Shown: one piece after another, positions 19,607 through 28,959 of the stretch
Position numbering within the stretch: position 1 is the first letter of the stretch
Layout: every line of letters starts with the position of its first letter
Assembly (NCBI RefSeq): GCF_014250475.1
Contig: NZ_CP060204.1
Coordinates: forward strand, 1,563,001 to 1,627,000
DNA: 64,000 nucleotides
Source of the DNA: Selenomonas timonae
Lineage (GTDB): Bacteria > Bacillota > Negativicutes > Selenomonadales > Selenomonadaceae
Direction: 5' to 3'
Made by a program: the position numbers and the translations under genes
Notes under the pieces: model-generated
What the model was told of the DNA's origin: nothing
Databases searched by the model: none
Seen by the model: only the letters and a program-made list of their open reading frames with translations

Positions 19607-20013
19607 GCCGAAGACACGCGCGCGAAGCCGCGCTTCTGACGCTCTTTCAGCTGGAGTTCGGCGCGAATGGTGTACCTGCGGACGGTGCAAGTGAGCTTGC
19701 GCTTGATGAGGTCGAGGGGATCACGGAGAAAGATCTGCCCTATGCCCACGCGCTTGTGCAGGGGACACATGCACATCTTGAGGAGATTGATGCGGAGATC
19801 GCACGTCTGGCAAAGGAGTGGAAGCTCCACCGCATGGCGGCTGTTGACCGCAATCTCATCCGCATGGCGTACTATGAGATGCGCTATCAGGACGAACGCA
19901 TCGATCCGCCCGTTGCCATCAACGAGGCGGTCGAACTGGCAAAAAAATACGGCTCGGACGATGCACGCCGCTATGTAAACGGGATCCTTGCTGCAATGCA
20001 AAAATCTCTTTGA
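19603..20013 (+). CDS. nusB: Transcription antitermination factor NusB
   Basis: The 136-residue helical protein with SRRHAREAALLTLFQLEFG and VDRNLIRMAYYEMRY, PPVAINEAVELAKKYGSDDARRYVNGIL is a clear NusB. It works with S10 on boxA RNA in rRNA transcription. Confidence 0.95.
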   Translation: MSRRHAREAALLTLFQLEFGANGVPADGASELALDEVEGITEKDLPYAHALVQGTHAHLEEIDAEIARLAKEWKLHRMAAVDRNLIRMAYYEMRYQDERIDPPVAINEAVELAKKYGSDDARRYVNGILAAMQKSL

Positions 20014-20027
20014 GAAATGAATCAAGA

Positions 20028-20070
20028 AAGAATCCGTTGCGCGAGTATGTCGTGCAATGGTTCTTTTTTT
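20028..20070 (+). terminator. Terminator-like hairpin in the xseA leader
   Basis: AGAATCCGTTGC pairs with GCAATGGTTCT and is followed by seven further T residues, just before xseA. It may partially uncouple xseA from the nusB operon. Confidence 0.7.
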
Positions 20071-20090
20071 ATCAAAATCGAAGGTGTCTT

Positions 20091-21296
20091 ATGACTGTTC
20101 ACTCTGTCAGCGATGTCACACACTACATCAAGGGAATGTTCGAGGGGGAGGCAATCCTCTCGGATATCCTCATACGTGGTGAGGTTTCCAATTTCAAACG
20201 CTATCCCTCGGGGCACTGCTATTTTACGCTGAAGGACGCAGGCGCGAGCATGAAATGCGTCATGTTCAACGGCTACGCACGCAACCTGCGCTTTACACCG
20301 GAGAACGGGATGCAGGTCATTGCGGGCGGCTCTGTGTCCGTCTACGAGCGCGACGGTGTGTATCAGCTCTACGTGAACTCGCTGACGCCCGAGGGTGCGG
20401 GCGCCCTTGCGCTTGCCTTCGAGCAGCTCAAGGAGAAGCTGTATGCCGAGGGACTGTTCGACGAGGTGCATAAGAAGCCGTTGCCGCGTTTTCCGAAGCG
20501 AATCGGCATTGTCACATCGTCTGCGGGGGCCGTTCTGCGCGACATTCACAAGGTTGCAAAGAGCCGCTGGCCAAATGTGCAGCTGATCCTGCATCCCGTG
20601 CTCGTGCAGGGCACGGAGGCAGCGGAGCAGATTGCAGCGGCGATTCGCTTTTTCAACGAGAAATATCCTGTGGACGTGCTCATTGTCGGGCGTGGCGGCG
20701 GTTCGGCAGAGGATCTGTGGGCGTTCAACGAGGAGCCGGTTGTGCGCGCAATCTACGCGTCACGAATCCCCGTGATCTCTGCCGTCGGGCATGAAACGGA
20801 TACAACGCTTGCGGATTTCGTCAGCGACCGCCGTGCGGCAACGCCGTCACAGGCAGCGGAGTTCGCCGTCCCCGATGCTGGCGAGCTGAACCAGTATGCG
20901 GCAGGTCTCCTTGCACGTCTCCATGCGGGGCGCAGACGGGCGGTGGAGCAGCAGCGAAGTCGTCTGAGTGCACTGACGGAGCGTCCGTGGTGCAGGAATC
21001 CGACACTCCTGCTTGCCGGTGCGGCACAGCGCACAGACCGTGCGACGGAGCGGCTGCACCGTGCGGCAAAGGATGCGCGCACGAGTGCAAGGCATCGCCT
21101 GGAACTCCTGCTGAAGCGTCTGGAACTGCTGAACCCCGTCCAAATTCTCTATCGCGGATTCAGCACCGTTGAGAAGGACGGGAAAGCGGTGAGCCGCGCG
21201 AAGGATTTATCCGTGGGAGATCATTTGAAGATTACATTTGCAGACGGGAAGATCTCTGCCATCGTTGAGGCAAAGGAGAAGCAGCATGGCGCGTAA
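20091..21296 (+). CDS. xseA: Exodeoxyribonuclease VII large subunit
   Basis: The 401-residue protein has an N-terminal OB fold (IRGEVSNFKRYPSGHCYFTLKD) and the catalytic domain with IVTSSAGAVLRDI, VGRGGGSAEDLWAFN and ISAVGHETDTTLADFVSD. The ATG at 20091 is preferred; upstream in-frame codons run through the terminator hairpin. It overlaps xseB. Confidence 0.95.
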   Translation: MTVHSVSDVTHYIKGMFEGEAILSDILIRGEVSNFKRYPSGHCYFTLKDAGASMKCVMFNGYARNLRFTPENGMQVIAGGSVSVYERDGVYQLYVNSLTPEGAGALALAFEQLKEKLYAEGLFDEVHKKPLPRFPKRIGIVTSSAGAVLRDIHKVAKSRWPNVQLILHPVLVQGTEAAEQIAAAIRFFNEKYPVDVLIVGRGGGSAEDLWAFNEEPVVRAIYASRIPVISAVGHETDTTLADFVSDRRAATPSQAAEFAVPDAGELNQYAAGLLARLHAGRRRAVEQQRSRLSALTERPWCRNPTLLLAGAAQRTDRATERLHRAAKDARTSARHRLELLLKRLELLNPVQILYRGFSTVEKDGKAVSRAKDLSVGDHLKITFADGKISAIVEAKEKQHGA

Positions 21297-21522
21297 GAAA
21301 GAAATGGCGTTCGAGGATGCAATCGGCGCATTGGAGCAGATTGTCGCGGAGATTGAGACGGGGGAGCTGCCGCTTGCCGATCTCATGGCGAAGTATTCGG
21401 AGGGGATCAAGCTGTCCGACTTTTGCATGAAGTCCCTCAAACGCGCCGAGGAGACGATGGATCTTCTCGTGAAGGAGACGGCGGACGGCGTCTCCGAAGA
21501 GAAGCTGGAGATCGGAGGCTGA
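21286..21522 (+). CDS. xseB: Exodeoxyribonuclease VII small subunit
   Basis: The 78-residue protein has FEDAIGALEQIVAEIETGELPLADLMAKYSEG, the family signature. It starts inside xseA at an ATG with AAGGAGAAG upstream. Confidence 0.94.
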   Translation: MARKKEMAFEDAIGALEQIVAEIETGELPLADLMAKYSEGIKLSDFCMKSLKRAEETMDLLVKETADGVSEEKLEIGG

Positions 21523-21523
21523 G

Positions 21524-22399
21524 ATGAAGGAACTTTGGAAAGCGCGTCAGGCGCTTGTCGAGCGTGCGTTGGAGGCGGAGCTGGCGAAGACAGACATTCT
21601 GGATCCGATCCTGCGGGAGTCGATGTCATACAGCCTCATGGCGGGCGGCAAGCGCCTGCGGCCAATCCTCCTGATGGCTGCGGCGGATGCCGTGGGTGCG
21701 GACGGGACGAAGTTCCTGCCCGTTGCAGCCGCGCTCGAGATGATTCATACCTATTCGCTCATTCATGACGATCTGCCCGCGATGGACGATGACGACTATC
21801 GTCGCGGGAAGAAGACGAATCATATGGTATATGGGGACGGCATTGCCATCCTTGCGGGTGATGCTCTTCTCACGCTGGCATTCTCGGTAATCCTGCGGCA
21901 GAAGAATGTGCCCGCCGAGGCGCTCTTGCGCGTGGTGGATGAGATTAGCCGTGCGGCGGGTGCTGAGGGCATGGTCGGCGGGCAGGTATTGGATCTCAGA
22001 GCCGAGGGCGTGCGAATCACGATGGATGAGCTGCGCCGCATGCATATGGGAAAGACGGGCGCACTCTTTCACGCGGCACTGCGCAGCGGGGCGATCCTCG
22101 CGGGCGCGACGGAGAAGCAGCTTGCGGCGCTCACGGCATACGCCGACCACTTCGGGCTCGCATTCCAGATCACGGACGACATTCTCGATGTGATCGGGAC
22201 GGCGGAGGACATCGGCAAGCCCGTCGGCAGTGATGAGAAGAATCACAAGTCGACCTATGTGACGCTGACCTCACTCGCCGAGGCGCAGGAGCTTGCGCGC
22301 CGCACGGTGGAGGAGGCGACTGATGCACTCGCCGTATTCGGCGCGGAGGCTGATTTCCTGCGCGAGCTTGTCGCATATCTTGTCAATCGGAAGCAGTAG
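21524..22399 (+). CDS. ispA: Polyprenyl (farnesyl/geranylgeranyl) diphosphate synthase
   Basis: The 291-residue all-helical prenyl transferase has the first aspartate-rich motif DDLPAMDDDDYRRG, the lysine in GGKRLRP and the second motif DDILDVIG. The position after xseB is that of the farnesyl-PP synthase in most bacteria. The start is one base after the xseB stop. Confidence 0.94.
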   Translation: MKELWKARQALVERALEAELAKTDILDPILRESMSYSLMAGGKRLRPILLMAAADAVGADGTKFLPVAAALEMIHTYSLIHDDLPAMDDDDYRRGKKTNHMVYGDGIAILAGDALLTLAFSVILRQKNVPAEALLRVVDEISRAAGAEGMVGGQVLDLRAEGVRITMDELRRMHMGKTGALFHAALRSGAILAGATEKQLAALTAYADHFGLAFQITDDILDVIGTAEDIGKPVGSDEKNHKSTYVTLTSLAEAQELARRTVEEATDALAVFGAEADFLRELVAYLVNRKQ

Positions 22400-22407
22400 G
22401 GGATATT

Positions 22408-23229
22408 TTGAAAAAAGAGCGGTTGGATGTCCTGCTCGTGGAGCAGGGATTTGCGCCGAGTCGGGAGCGCGCAAAGCGACTCATCATGGCGGGGCAGGTG
22501 CTCGTGGACGAGCAGCGCATCGACAAGGCGGGCACAACGGTTGCGATCGATGTGAAGCTGCGTGTCGTGGGGGAGGATCTGCCCTATGTCAGCCGCGGCG
22601 GACTGAAACTCGCAAAGGGGATGGAGGTCTTCGGCGCTGTGCTCGATGGAAAAACGGCGGCGGATATCGGTGCATCGACGGGCGGATTCACGGACTGTAT
22701 GCTGCAAAACGGTGCGGCAAAGGTCTATGCGATCGACGTCGGCTACGGGCAGCTCGACTGGAAGCTGCGGACAGACGTGCGGGTTGTCAATATGGAACGC
22801 ACGAACATCCGCAATGTCACGCTCGAGACGTTGGGGGAGACGCTGGGCTTTGCCTCGATTGACGTGGCGTTCATCTCTCTGGACAAGGTGCTGCCTGTTG
22901 TGCGGGCGCTGCTCGCAGAGGGCGGCGAGGTCATTGCGCTCATCAAGCCGCAGTTCGAGGCGGGCAAGGAGCGCGTGGGCAAGAACGGCGTTGTGCGCGA
23001 TCCCGCCGTGCATGAGGATGTCATTCGGCAGGTGCTTGCTGTCGCACGTGCACAGGACTTTCGGACTGCGGGGTTGACGTATTCGCCCGTGAAAGGACCA
23101 AAGGGGAACATCGAATACCTCCTATATCTGAAAACGCAGGGGGAGGATGTGGAAATGGATGATGTGTTTGTGCGCGAGATCGTGTCAGAGGCACATCGCA
23201 GGCTGGATGGACGAGGTAATGAGCATTGA
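22408..23229 (+). CDS. tlyA: TlyA-family 2'-O-ribose rRNA methyltransferase
   Basis: The 273-residue protein carries an N-terminal S4 RNA-binding domain (RLDVLLVEQGFAPSRERA) and an FtsJ-type SAM domain (ADIGASTGGFTDCMLQNGA, VAFISLDKVLP). TlyA of mycobacteria methylates 16S and 23S rRNA; the exact target here is inferred. The start is TTG and it overlaps nadK (TGATG). Confidence 0.92.
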   Translation: MKKERLDVLLVEQGFAPSRERAKRLIMAGQVLVDEQRIDKAGTTVAIDVKLRVVGEDLPYVSRGGLKLAKGMEVFGAVLDGKTAADIGASTGGFTDCMLQNGAAKVYAIDVGYGQLDWKLRTDVRVVNMERTNIRNVTLETLGETLGFASIDVAFISLDKVLPVVRALLAEGGEVIALIKPQFEAGKERVGKNGVVRDPAVHEDVIRQVLAVARAQDFRTAGLTYSPVKGPKGNIEYLLYLKTQGEDVEMDDVFVREIVSEAHRRLDGRGNEH

Positions 23230-24080
23230 TGACCGTTGCGGTTTTTCCGAATCTGATCAAGCCCGAGACGGGCGCAGTTCTGCGGCGCATTCGTGATTTT
23301 CTGGCTGCGCGCGGTGCAAGGATCATGTTGCCACGCGTGCGTGCGGCGGAGTTTGGCATGGAGGATTGCGGCGTGGACGGGATTGAGACCCTGCCCGCCG
23401 ACTTTGCGCTCAGCCTCGGCGGCGACGGGACTCTCCTTGGCATCTGCCGTAGATATGCAGCAAACCCCGTGCCCGTCTGCGGTATCAACATGGGGACGCT
23501 CGGCTTTATGGCGGACATCGAGCAGAATGAGCTTGAGCAGCGCCTTGAAAAACTCTGTGCGGGGGATTACCACGTCGAGTGGCGCCCGTTTCTCGCGGGC
23601 TATGTCACGAAGCCGGATGGTACGGAGCATTTCCTCGGGCATGCAATCAACGACATCGTCGTCATGAAGGGCGATGTGGCGCGCATCATCTCGCTCGCAC
23701 TGCAGGTCAACGATACGCCTCTCGTCGAGTGCAAGGCGGACGGCTTCATTGTTGCCACGCCAACGGGCTCTACGGCGTACTCGCTCTCGGCGGGCGGGCC
23801 TATCATGAACCCAATGGTGAAGGGGATCGTCCTCACGCCGATCTGCCCGCATACGCTGAACATCCGCCCGCTCATCATACGCGAGGAAGATGCCGTGCAT
23901 ATCCACCTCATCGATACGCGGCAGAGCATCATCGTCACTCTCGACGGACAGGAGACGACGCCGATCCATCCAGACGACACCGTCACCGTCAAATGCTCGG
24001 ATGTGCGCGCGGGCATCATCAAATTCGAGGACAAGGACTACTATCAGATCCTGCGTACGAAACTTTGGAGAAACTGCTAG
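23229..24080 (+). CDS. nadK: NAD kinase
   Basis: The 283-residue enzyme makes NADP+. LGGDGTLLGIC is the catalytic GGDG motif, GINMGTLGFMAD and the ATPTGSTAYSLSAGGP loop are diagnostic. The ATG at 23229 overlaps the tlyA stop. Confidence 0.95.
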   Translation: MTVAVFPNLIKPETGAVLRRIRDFLAARGARIMLPRVRAAEFGMEDCGVDGIETLPADFALSLGGDGTLLGICRRYAANPVPVCGINMGTLGFMADIEQNELEQRLEKLCAGDYHVEWRPFLAGYVTKPDGTEHFLGHAINDIVVMKGDVARIISLALQVNDTPLVECKADGFIVATPTGSTAYSLSAGGPIMNPMVKGIVLTPICPHTLNIRPLIIREEDAVHIHLIDTRQSIIVTLDGQETTPIHPDDTVTVKCSDVRAGIIKFEDKDYYQILRTKLWRNC

Positions 24081-24091
24081 GAGAGAGTGGA

Positions 24092-24544
24092 ATGAAAAGT
24101 CGACGCCACGACCTCATCAAGAAAATCATCGGAGAGGAAATCATCGAGACACAGGAAGCGCTCGCCGAGGCGTTGCGTGCGCGTCATATGCGCGTCACGC
24201 AGGCGACCATCTCACGCGATATCAAGGAGCTTTTCCTCATCAAGGTGCCTGCGGAGGGTGGGCGCTATCGCTATGCCGTGTCTCCGCACGAGAACGTGCG
24301 CTTCTCCGAGGGGCGGATGAAGCGCCTCTTCAAGGACAACGTGATCTTTTCGGATTTCAGTGAAAACATCGTCGTTGTCAAGACCATCCCAGGGGCGGCG
24401 TCAACGGTCGGGGCGGCACTCGATGCCTCGGACTGGACGGAGATCATCGGTACAGTTGCGGGTGACGACAGCATCTTTGTGCTTGTCAAGCCGCGAGAGG
24501 CGGCAGAGACGATCGTCGAACGCATTCGCGAGATGATACGCTGA
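24092..24544 (+). CDS. argR: Arginine repressor
   Basis: The 150-residue regulator has a winged-helix DNA-binding domain (VTQATISRDIKELFLIKVP) and the C-terminal oligomerisation and arginine-binding domain (GTVAGDDSIFVLVK, with the arginine-contacting DD). ArgR next to recN is the usual Firmicute arrangement. The ATG at 24092 has GGAGAG upstream; an overlapping longer frame exists but runs through nadK. Confidence 0.94.
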   Translation: MKSRRHDLIKKIIGEEIIETQEALAEALRARHMRVTQATISRDIKELFLIKVPAEGGRYRYAVSPHENVRFSEGRMKRLFKDNVIFSDFSENIVVVKTIPGAASTVGAALDASDWTEIIGTVAGDDSIFVLVKPREAAETIVERIREMIR

Positions 24545-24559
24545 GAGGAGGGAGACGCT

Positions 24560-26272
24560 ATGCTGCAAAGTCTGCGCGTATGGAATTTTGCATTGCTTGA
24601 GGAGGTTGCCGTCGAGTTCGGCACGGGGCTGAACATCCTCACGGGTGAGACCGGCGCGGGCAAATCCATTCTGATCGACGCACTCGGTGCGATACTCGGA
24701 CAGCGCATCTCCTCTGACGCCATCCGAAGCGGTTGCGACGCCCTGCGCGTCGAGGCAGTATTCTCGTGTGAGGGGGATGCGGCACTCGCGGCGCTCCTCG
24801 CAGAGCAGGAGATCGAATACGAGGACGAACTCATCATCCTCCGCAAGGTTGCGCGCACGGGCAAGGGCTCCATCCTCGTCAACGGCAGCCACGTTACGTT
24901 GACCTTTCTCAAGAAGCTTGCCCCGCATCTCGTGGACATCCACGGACAGAACGAGAACCTTGCGCTCCTGCGTGAGGATGCGCAGCGGAGTCTCCTCGAG
25001 GGCGGAGATGAGGAGCTGCAAAGACTGCTCGCGGCATACGCCGAGGTCTATGCGGGCTGGAAGGAAAAGACACGCCTGCGCGCGGAGCGTGCGGAGGAGA
25101 TCGAGAACATCGGCGAGCGTCTGGATCTCCTGCGCTGGCAGGAAAAGGAGATTGCGGAAGCGGAATTGAACGAGGGTGAGGATGAGGAACTCGAGGCGGA
25201 GATTCGCCGCCTCTCCCATTCGGAGCGCCTCGTTGAGAACGCCGGTGAGGCATCGAATCTGCTTAGTGAGGACGGAGAGGAGGGCATCTCCGTGCTCTCG
25301 GCACTCTCACGCATTACCGGCGCGCTCGATGAGATTGCGCGCTATGATGACGGGCTCTCGAATGCGCAGACGATGATCGAGGAGGCATACATCTCCCTGC
25401 AGGAGGCGTCCTACGAGGTGCGCGACTATCTGGACGCGATCGATGCCGATCCCGCGCGCCTCGACCGAATACAGACGCGCATGGACGTGATCGACCGCCT
25501 CAAAAAGAAGTACGGCGGCAGCATTGTCGCTGTACTCGAACGCCTCACCTCCGTCCGCAGCGAGCTCGAGTGCATCGACAACTATGATACCGACATGGTG
25601 CAGCTCGACAAGGACATTGCCGCATTCCACGAGCGTCTCGAGGAAACGGCAAAGTCGCTGACCGCACGTCGGCAGGCGGTCGGCACAGTGCTCTCTGCGG
25701 ACATCGAACGCGAACTGCAGGGGCTGGGGATGCCGAAGGCACGGTTCCGTATCGTCGTCACGCCCGAGGAGAAATACACGAGTCGCGGCGCGGACAGCCT
25801 CGATATGCTATTTTCGGCGAATGTGGGCGAAGCGGAAAAGCCCATCGAGAAGATTGCCTCGGGCGGCGAGCTCTCACGCATTGCGCTCGCCATCAAGTCC
25901 ATCGTCGCCGCACGCGACACGGGCGGGACGAGCATGGTTTTCGACGAGATCGACACGGGCATCGGCGGGCGCACCGCTCAGATGGTCGCCGAACGCATCG
26001 CCTTCGTCGCACATTACAAGCAGGTGCTCTGTATCACGCATCTGCCGCAGATCGCGTGTATGGCGGACACGCATCTCTACATCGCGAAATCTGTCAAAGG
26101 GGAGAGTACTGTGACACAGGTGGAGGCTCTCTCCGCCGATGAGCGCGTGCGCGAGATCGCACGCATGGCGTCGGGCGATGATGTCACGGAGGCGGCGCTT
26201 GCAAATGCGCGCGAAATGCTTGCGGGTGCACAGCAGAAGAAACAGGTCTTTCAGAAGAAAGCGAAGAAATGA
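24560..26272 (+). CDS. recN: DNA repair protein RecN
   Basis: This 570-residue SMC-like repair ATPase has Walker A GETGAGKS (about residue 30), a central coiled coil, signature IASGGELSRIALAIK, Walker B FDEIDTGIGG and CITHLPQIACMAD. It acts at double-strand breaks. It starts with GGAGGGAG upstream. Confidence 0.95.
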   Translation: MLQSLRVWNFALLEEVAVEFGTGLNILTGETGAGKSILIDALGAILGQRISSDAIRSGCDALRVEAVFSCEGDAALAALLAEQEIEYEDELIILRKVARTGKGSILVNGSHVTLTFLKKLAPHLVDIHGQNENLALLREDAQRSLLEGGDEELQRLLAAYAEVYAGWKEKTRLRAERAEEIENIGERLDLLRWQEKEIAEAELNEGEDEELEAEIRRLSHSERLVENAGEASNLLSEDGEEGISVLSALSRITGALDEIARYDDGLSNAQTMIEEAYISLQEASYEVRDYLDAIDADPARLDRIQTRMDVIDRLKKKYGGSIVAVLERLTSVRSELECIDNYDTDMVQLDKDIAAFHERLEETAKSLTARRQAVGTVLSADIERELQGLGMPKARFRIVVTPEEKYTSRGADSLDMLFSANVGEAEKPIEKIASGGELSRIALAIKSIVAARDTGGTSMVFDEIDTGIGGRTAQMVAERIAFVAHYKQVLCITHLPQIACMADTHLYIAKSVKGESTVTQVEALSADERVREIARMASGDDVTEAALANAREMLAGAQQKKQVFQKKAKK

Positions 26273-26282
26273 GAGGTATCTG

Positions 26283-26765
26283 ATGAAAAAATATGGAATG
26301 AAACACATTTTGATGGCGGGTGCTATCGTGTCTGCCCTCCTCATGGGCGGCAGCAGTGCACAGGCAATGCCCTCACCGCTCGTCGAGTACACGAGCGTGC
26401 GCGATGCGTGGGCGGTTGTGGGACTTCCCGTCTACACGCCGACCATTCTGCCCGTCGGCTACGTGCAGAAGGAGATCATCGTCATCGACAAGAGCCTTGC
26501 CGAGATCTTCTACCGCAACGACGCGGGCAAGGAAATCCTCTTCCGCATGGCGAAGGGCGACGCGGACATCAGCGGCGACAATAACATCTACGAAGTGAAT
26601 CAGGTCGTGCAGGTTGGACGACAGTACATCCGCGTCAAGGGCACGGAAAAACTCGTCAGCCTCGCCCTCTGGTCACGCGGCGGCTACACCTTCTCCATTT
26701 CGTTTGAAGAACCCGTTTCCATCGAAGCCGTACAGGCAATCGTCAGCACGATCGCGTGGAACTAA
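26283..26765 (+). CDS. Secreted DUF4367-like protein
   Basis: The 160-residue protein has a signal peptide (about 1-30, ending SSAQA) and a single domain with LPVGYVQKEIIVIDKSLAEIFYRN, RMAKGDADISGDNN and LWSRGGYTFSISFEEP. That pattern resembles DUF4367, found in extracytoplasmic parts of sigma-factor regulators and in secreted proteins. It directly follows recN and ends the core block. Function unknown. Confidence 0.65.
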   Translation: MKKYGMKHILMAGAIVSALLMGGSSAQAMPSPLVEYTSVRDAWAVVGLPVYTPTILPVGYVQKEIIVIDKSLAEIFYRNDAGKEILFRMAKGDADISGDNNIYEVNQVVQVGRQYIRVKGTEKLVSLALWSRGGYTFSISFEEPVSIEAVQAIVSTIAWN

Positions 26766-26793
26766 CACTGCATCCTAAATTTTGATATGCGTA

Positions 26794-26834
26794 TGCCCCC
26801 AAGATCGGATCTATGAGATCCGATCTTGGGGGCA
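26794..26834 (+). terminator. Strong hairpin terminator
   Basis: TGCCCCCAAGATCGGA pairs perfectly with TCCGATCTTGGGGGCA over a 9-base loop. It closes the recN operon. Confidence 0.8.
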
Positions 26835-26912
26835 TTGTATGGTCGCCGAATAGGCATGATAAATCCCCCAGTTCAACTGGGGGTAGAGAAGAAATTCTTA
26901 TAGAAAAGGGAT

Positions 26913-26976
26913 GCGCCTCCTATGCTAAACTAGAAGTGGCCTGACAACCACAAATGAAGAATAGCATAGGAGGCGC
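26913..26976 (+). promoter_or_regulatory. Inverted repeat sequestering the tnpA ribosome binding site
   Basis: GCGCCTCCTATGCTA (26913-26927) is exactly complementary to TAGCATAGGAGGCGC (26962-26976), and the second arm contains the AGGAGG Shine-Dalgarno of tnpA. In the mRNA a 15-bp stem would bury the binding site. IS200 of Salmonella is repressed by a comparable leader structure. Confidence 0.75.
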
Positions 26977-26982
26977 TTGTCA

Positions 26983-27456
26983 ATGAATGACGTAAAAAGT
27001 TTATCACATAGTAAATGGAGATGTAAATATCATATCGTGTTTGCCCCGAAATATCGACGGCAAGTAATTTACAACCAAATTAAGGTCGACATCGGAAAGA
27101 TCCTACGAGATCTTTGTGAACGCAAAGGTGTAGAAATCTTGGAGGCAGAGTGTTGCCCAGACCATATCCATATGCTGGTGACCATACCGCCGCATATGAG
27201 TGTCTCTGGGTTTATGGGCTACTTGAAAAGTAAAAGTAGCTTGATGGTGTTTGACCGACACGCGAACCTGAAGTACAAATACGGGAATCGACATTTTTGG
27301 TGTCGCGGATATTATGTCGATACTGTTGGGAAATATGAAAATGTAATCAAGAATTATATCAAGAATCAGTTACAGGAGGATATTATGGCAGATCAACTAA
27401 GCTTAAAGGAGTTTGTTGACCCGTTTACGGGTAGCAGGAGTGAAAAAGGCAAATAA
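26983..27456 (+). CDS. tnpA: IS200/IS605-family Y1 transposase TnpA
   Basis: The 157-residue HUH transposase has ECCPDHIHMLVTIPP (HUH pair HIH) and the catalytic tyrosine in the C-terminal helix region (GYYVDTVGKYENVIKNYIKNQ). It cuts and joins single-stranded ends. It appears intact. The ATG at 26983 follows AGGAGG; an in-frame TTG two codons upstream is less likely. Confidence 0.93.
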   Translation: MNDVKSLSHSKWRCKYHIVFAPKYRRQVIYNQIKVDIGKILRDLCERKGVEILEAECCPDHIHMLVTIPPHMSVSGFMGYLKSKSSLMVFDRHANLKYKYGNRHFWCRGYYVDTVGKYENVIKNYIKNQLQEDIMADQLSLKEFVDPFTGSRSEKGK

Positions 27457-27648
27457 AAATGCCCCCGAGTAGGGGGCTGCCCGTGACAATAGTGTGGTTG
27501 TCAGAACCCATTCGATGCACCTTTTAAGGTGCTACCACAAGCATTTGGCCCTTATAGGGCCTGTTCAAACCACCAGTTCAACTGGTGGTTTTGATTTTAT
27601 TTATTTTTTACTGCGCGGATAAATTAAGCAGTGTACGAAAATCTATGT

Positions 27649-27654
27649 TATAAT
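27649..27654 (+). promoter_or_regulatory. Candidate -10 element of the 27.7 kb gene
   Basis: TATAAT lies about 43 bases upstream of the ATG at 27697. No good -35 is visible at the right distance. Confidence 0.4.
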
Positions 27655-27696
27655 TTTTTTGTCTGGGATATGGAACTAATGAAAAGAGGAAGAAAA

Positions 27697-28515
27697 ATGT
27701 TTGACGAGATGTTTGATGAGATGTTCCAAGATGTAGAAAATGATTCGATGGAGTATGGCGTGAGACTTGCCTGTGCAGATGAGAGTGTGTTTGCAGCATT
27801 GGCGCAATACTATTCCCAGGTAGAGGAGTGTGAGCCTCTGTGCAATATGCCTGTGCGGCAATTTTATCCGGAATTGGAAGAGGAGAATGAGATATCCACC
27901 TCCGCGGAAGAGGTAGCATGGCGGAATACCATGCTGATTTCGGATGTGCAGGCGGCGGGCATTCCACTTGAGATATTGCAGCAGCAGGATGTAATCTGCA
28001 TCTATCGTACAGGTTCTGAGGAGGACTTTGCCGCGTGTGCAGAGGGGGTCACTGCACAGCAAGAGGAAGATGGTGACGGTATCAGACCGGCTGTCTTTTG
28101 CTTTGCGGATGCTGCTACGGCGAAGGCTTATGTTTGCGGCTCTGGCGTATGGGCGCCCAGCAGTTCTCAAGTAGTTGGTACAAACTTAGATGATGTTCTG
28201 CCTCTTCTTGCATCGACAAAAGGAGATATTCGATATATTTCGGGAAAATCTCTGCTTTGGGAGGAAATGCCTGCCGTAGATCGATCGGTACAGGGCGTAC
28301 AGCTGATCTGTAGAGGGGCGAAAGATCTCTCTATGTTTGAGGTTATGGAAAAAGCGGAAGCAATTGCCGCATGCTTCTCGGAAGGTGTTCATATTTTATG
28401 GCAGATCGAGATATATGAAAAGAGAGAGATTTTGGCGTTCTTTGTGCGGGAAATGCCCCATATGGGGGCATCGCGAAAGCGTTGTGAGCAGGAAGGCGCT
28501 TTCTTCGTATCATAA
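27697..28515 (+). CDS. Hypothetical acidic protein
   Basis: The 272-residue protein starts MFDEMFDEMFQDVEND, preceded by AAGAGGAAG. The open frame extends to 27631, but those codons lie over the promoter region. It is rich in Glu and Asp, has no signal peptide and no membrane span, and no catalytic motif could be recognised. It lies between an IS200 element and a VOC gene and ends at a bidirectional terminator, so it is a monocistronic accessory gene. Confidence 0.6.
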   Translation: MFDEMFDEMFQDVENDSMEYGVRLACADESVFAALAQYYSQVEECEPLCNMPVRQFYPELEEENEISTSAEEVAWRNTMLISDVQAAGIPLEILQQQDVICIYRTGSEEDFAACAEGVTAQQEEDGDGIRPAVFCFADAATAKAYVCGSGVWAPSSSQVVGTNLDDVLPLLASTKGDIRYISGKSLLWEEMPAVDRSVQGVQLICRGAKDLSMFEVMEKAEAIAACFSEGVHILWQIEIYEKREILAFFVREMPHMGASRKRCEQEGAFFVS

Positions 28516-28540
28516 ATTTTTTGGATGATGAACATACACA

Positions 28541-28574
28541 AAAAGCGAGAGCTGATGGCGGCTCTCGCTTTTGT
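28541..28574. terminator. Bidirectional terminator
   Basis: AAAAGCGAGAGC pairs with GCTCTCGCTTTT over an 8-base loop, between convergent genes. Confidence 0.85.
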
Positions 28575-28575
28575 C

Positions 28576-28959
28576 TTACACAGTTATCTCAATTTGATTT
28601 CCTTCAATACCAATTATGCAGCTCTCGTAATATCCATCTCCCGTAGTACGAGGTCCGCTGATGACTTCGTAGCCGTCGGCTTTCATACGAGCGGTAAGGG
28701 AATCAACCGCTTCTTTGCTGCCAACGCTAAAAGCCACATGAATAAATCCTGTTCTGGCGAGAACCTTCTTGTCATCTGCCATTTCTGGCTTTTTCATAAT
28801 TTCCAATCTCGCTCCATCATCAAAAGATATGAAATAAGATCGGAAACCCGTGTTCTTGTTGTGGTAGCCATTGTTAGCCTTGCCGTTCAGATATTTTACG
28901 AAGAAATCCTTGGCGGCCTCCAAATCATTCACATACATTGCAATATGCTCAAGCTTCAT
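28576..28959 (-). CDS. VOC-family (glyoxalase/bleomycin-resistance-like) protein
   Basis: The 127-residue protein [23 protein letters not shown]...GARLEIM...[18 protein letters not shown] has the paired beta-alpha-beta modules of the VOC superfamily, with His and Glu metal ligands in HIAMYV and EIM. Members include lactoylglutathione lyases and antibiotic-binding proteins; the substrate is unknown. The ATG at 28959 is used because GGAGGG sits upstream of it. Confidence 0.85.
   Translation of the reverse strand: MKLEHIAMYVNDLEAAKDFFVKYLNGKANNGYHNKNTGFRSYFISFDDGARLEIMKKPEMADDKKVLARTGFIHVAFSVGSKEAVDSLTARMKADGYEVISGPRTTGDGYYESCIIGIEGNQIEITV

Larger units (their letters stand above)
26865..27590 (+). 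mobile_element. IS200-type insertion sequence
   Basis: The element carries tnpA alone, with no tnpB. Both ends carry hairpins with the same loop: CCCCCAGTTCAACTGGGGG at the left (26865-26883) and ACCACCAGTTCAACTGGTGGT at the right (within 27568-27590). Subterminal hairpins of this sort are what IS200/IS605 transposases recognise. The exact cleavage sites are outside the hairpins and are not fixed here. There are no terminal inverted repeats, as expected. Confidence 0.8.
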
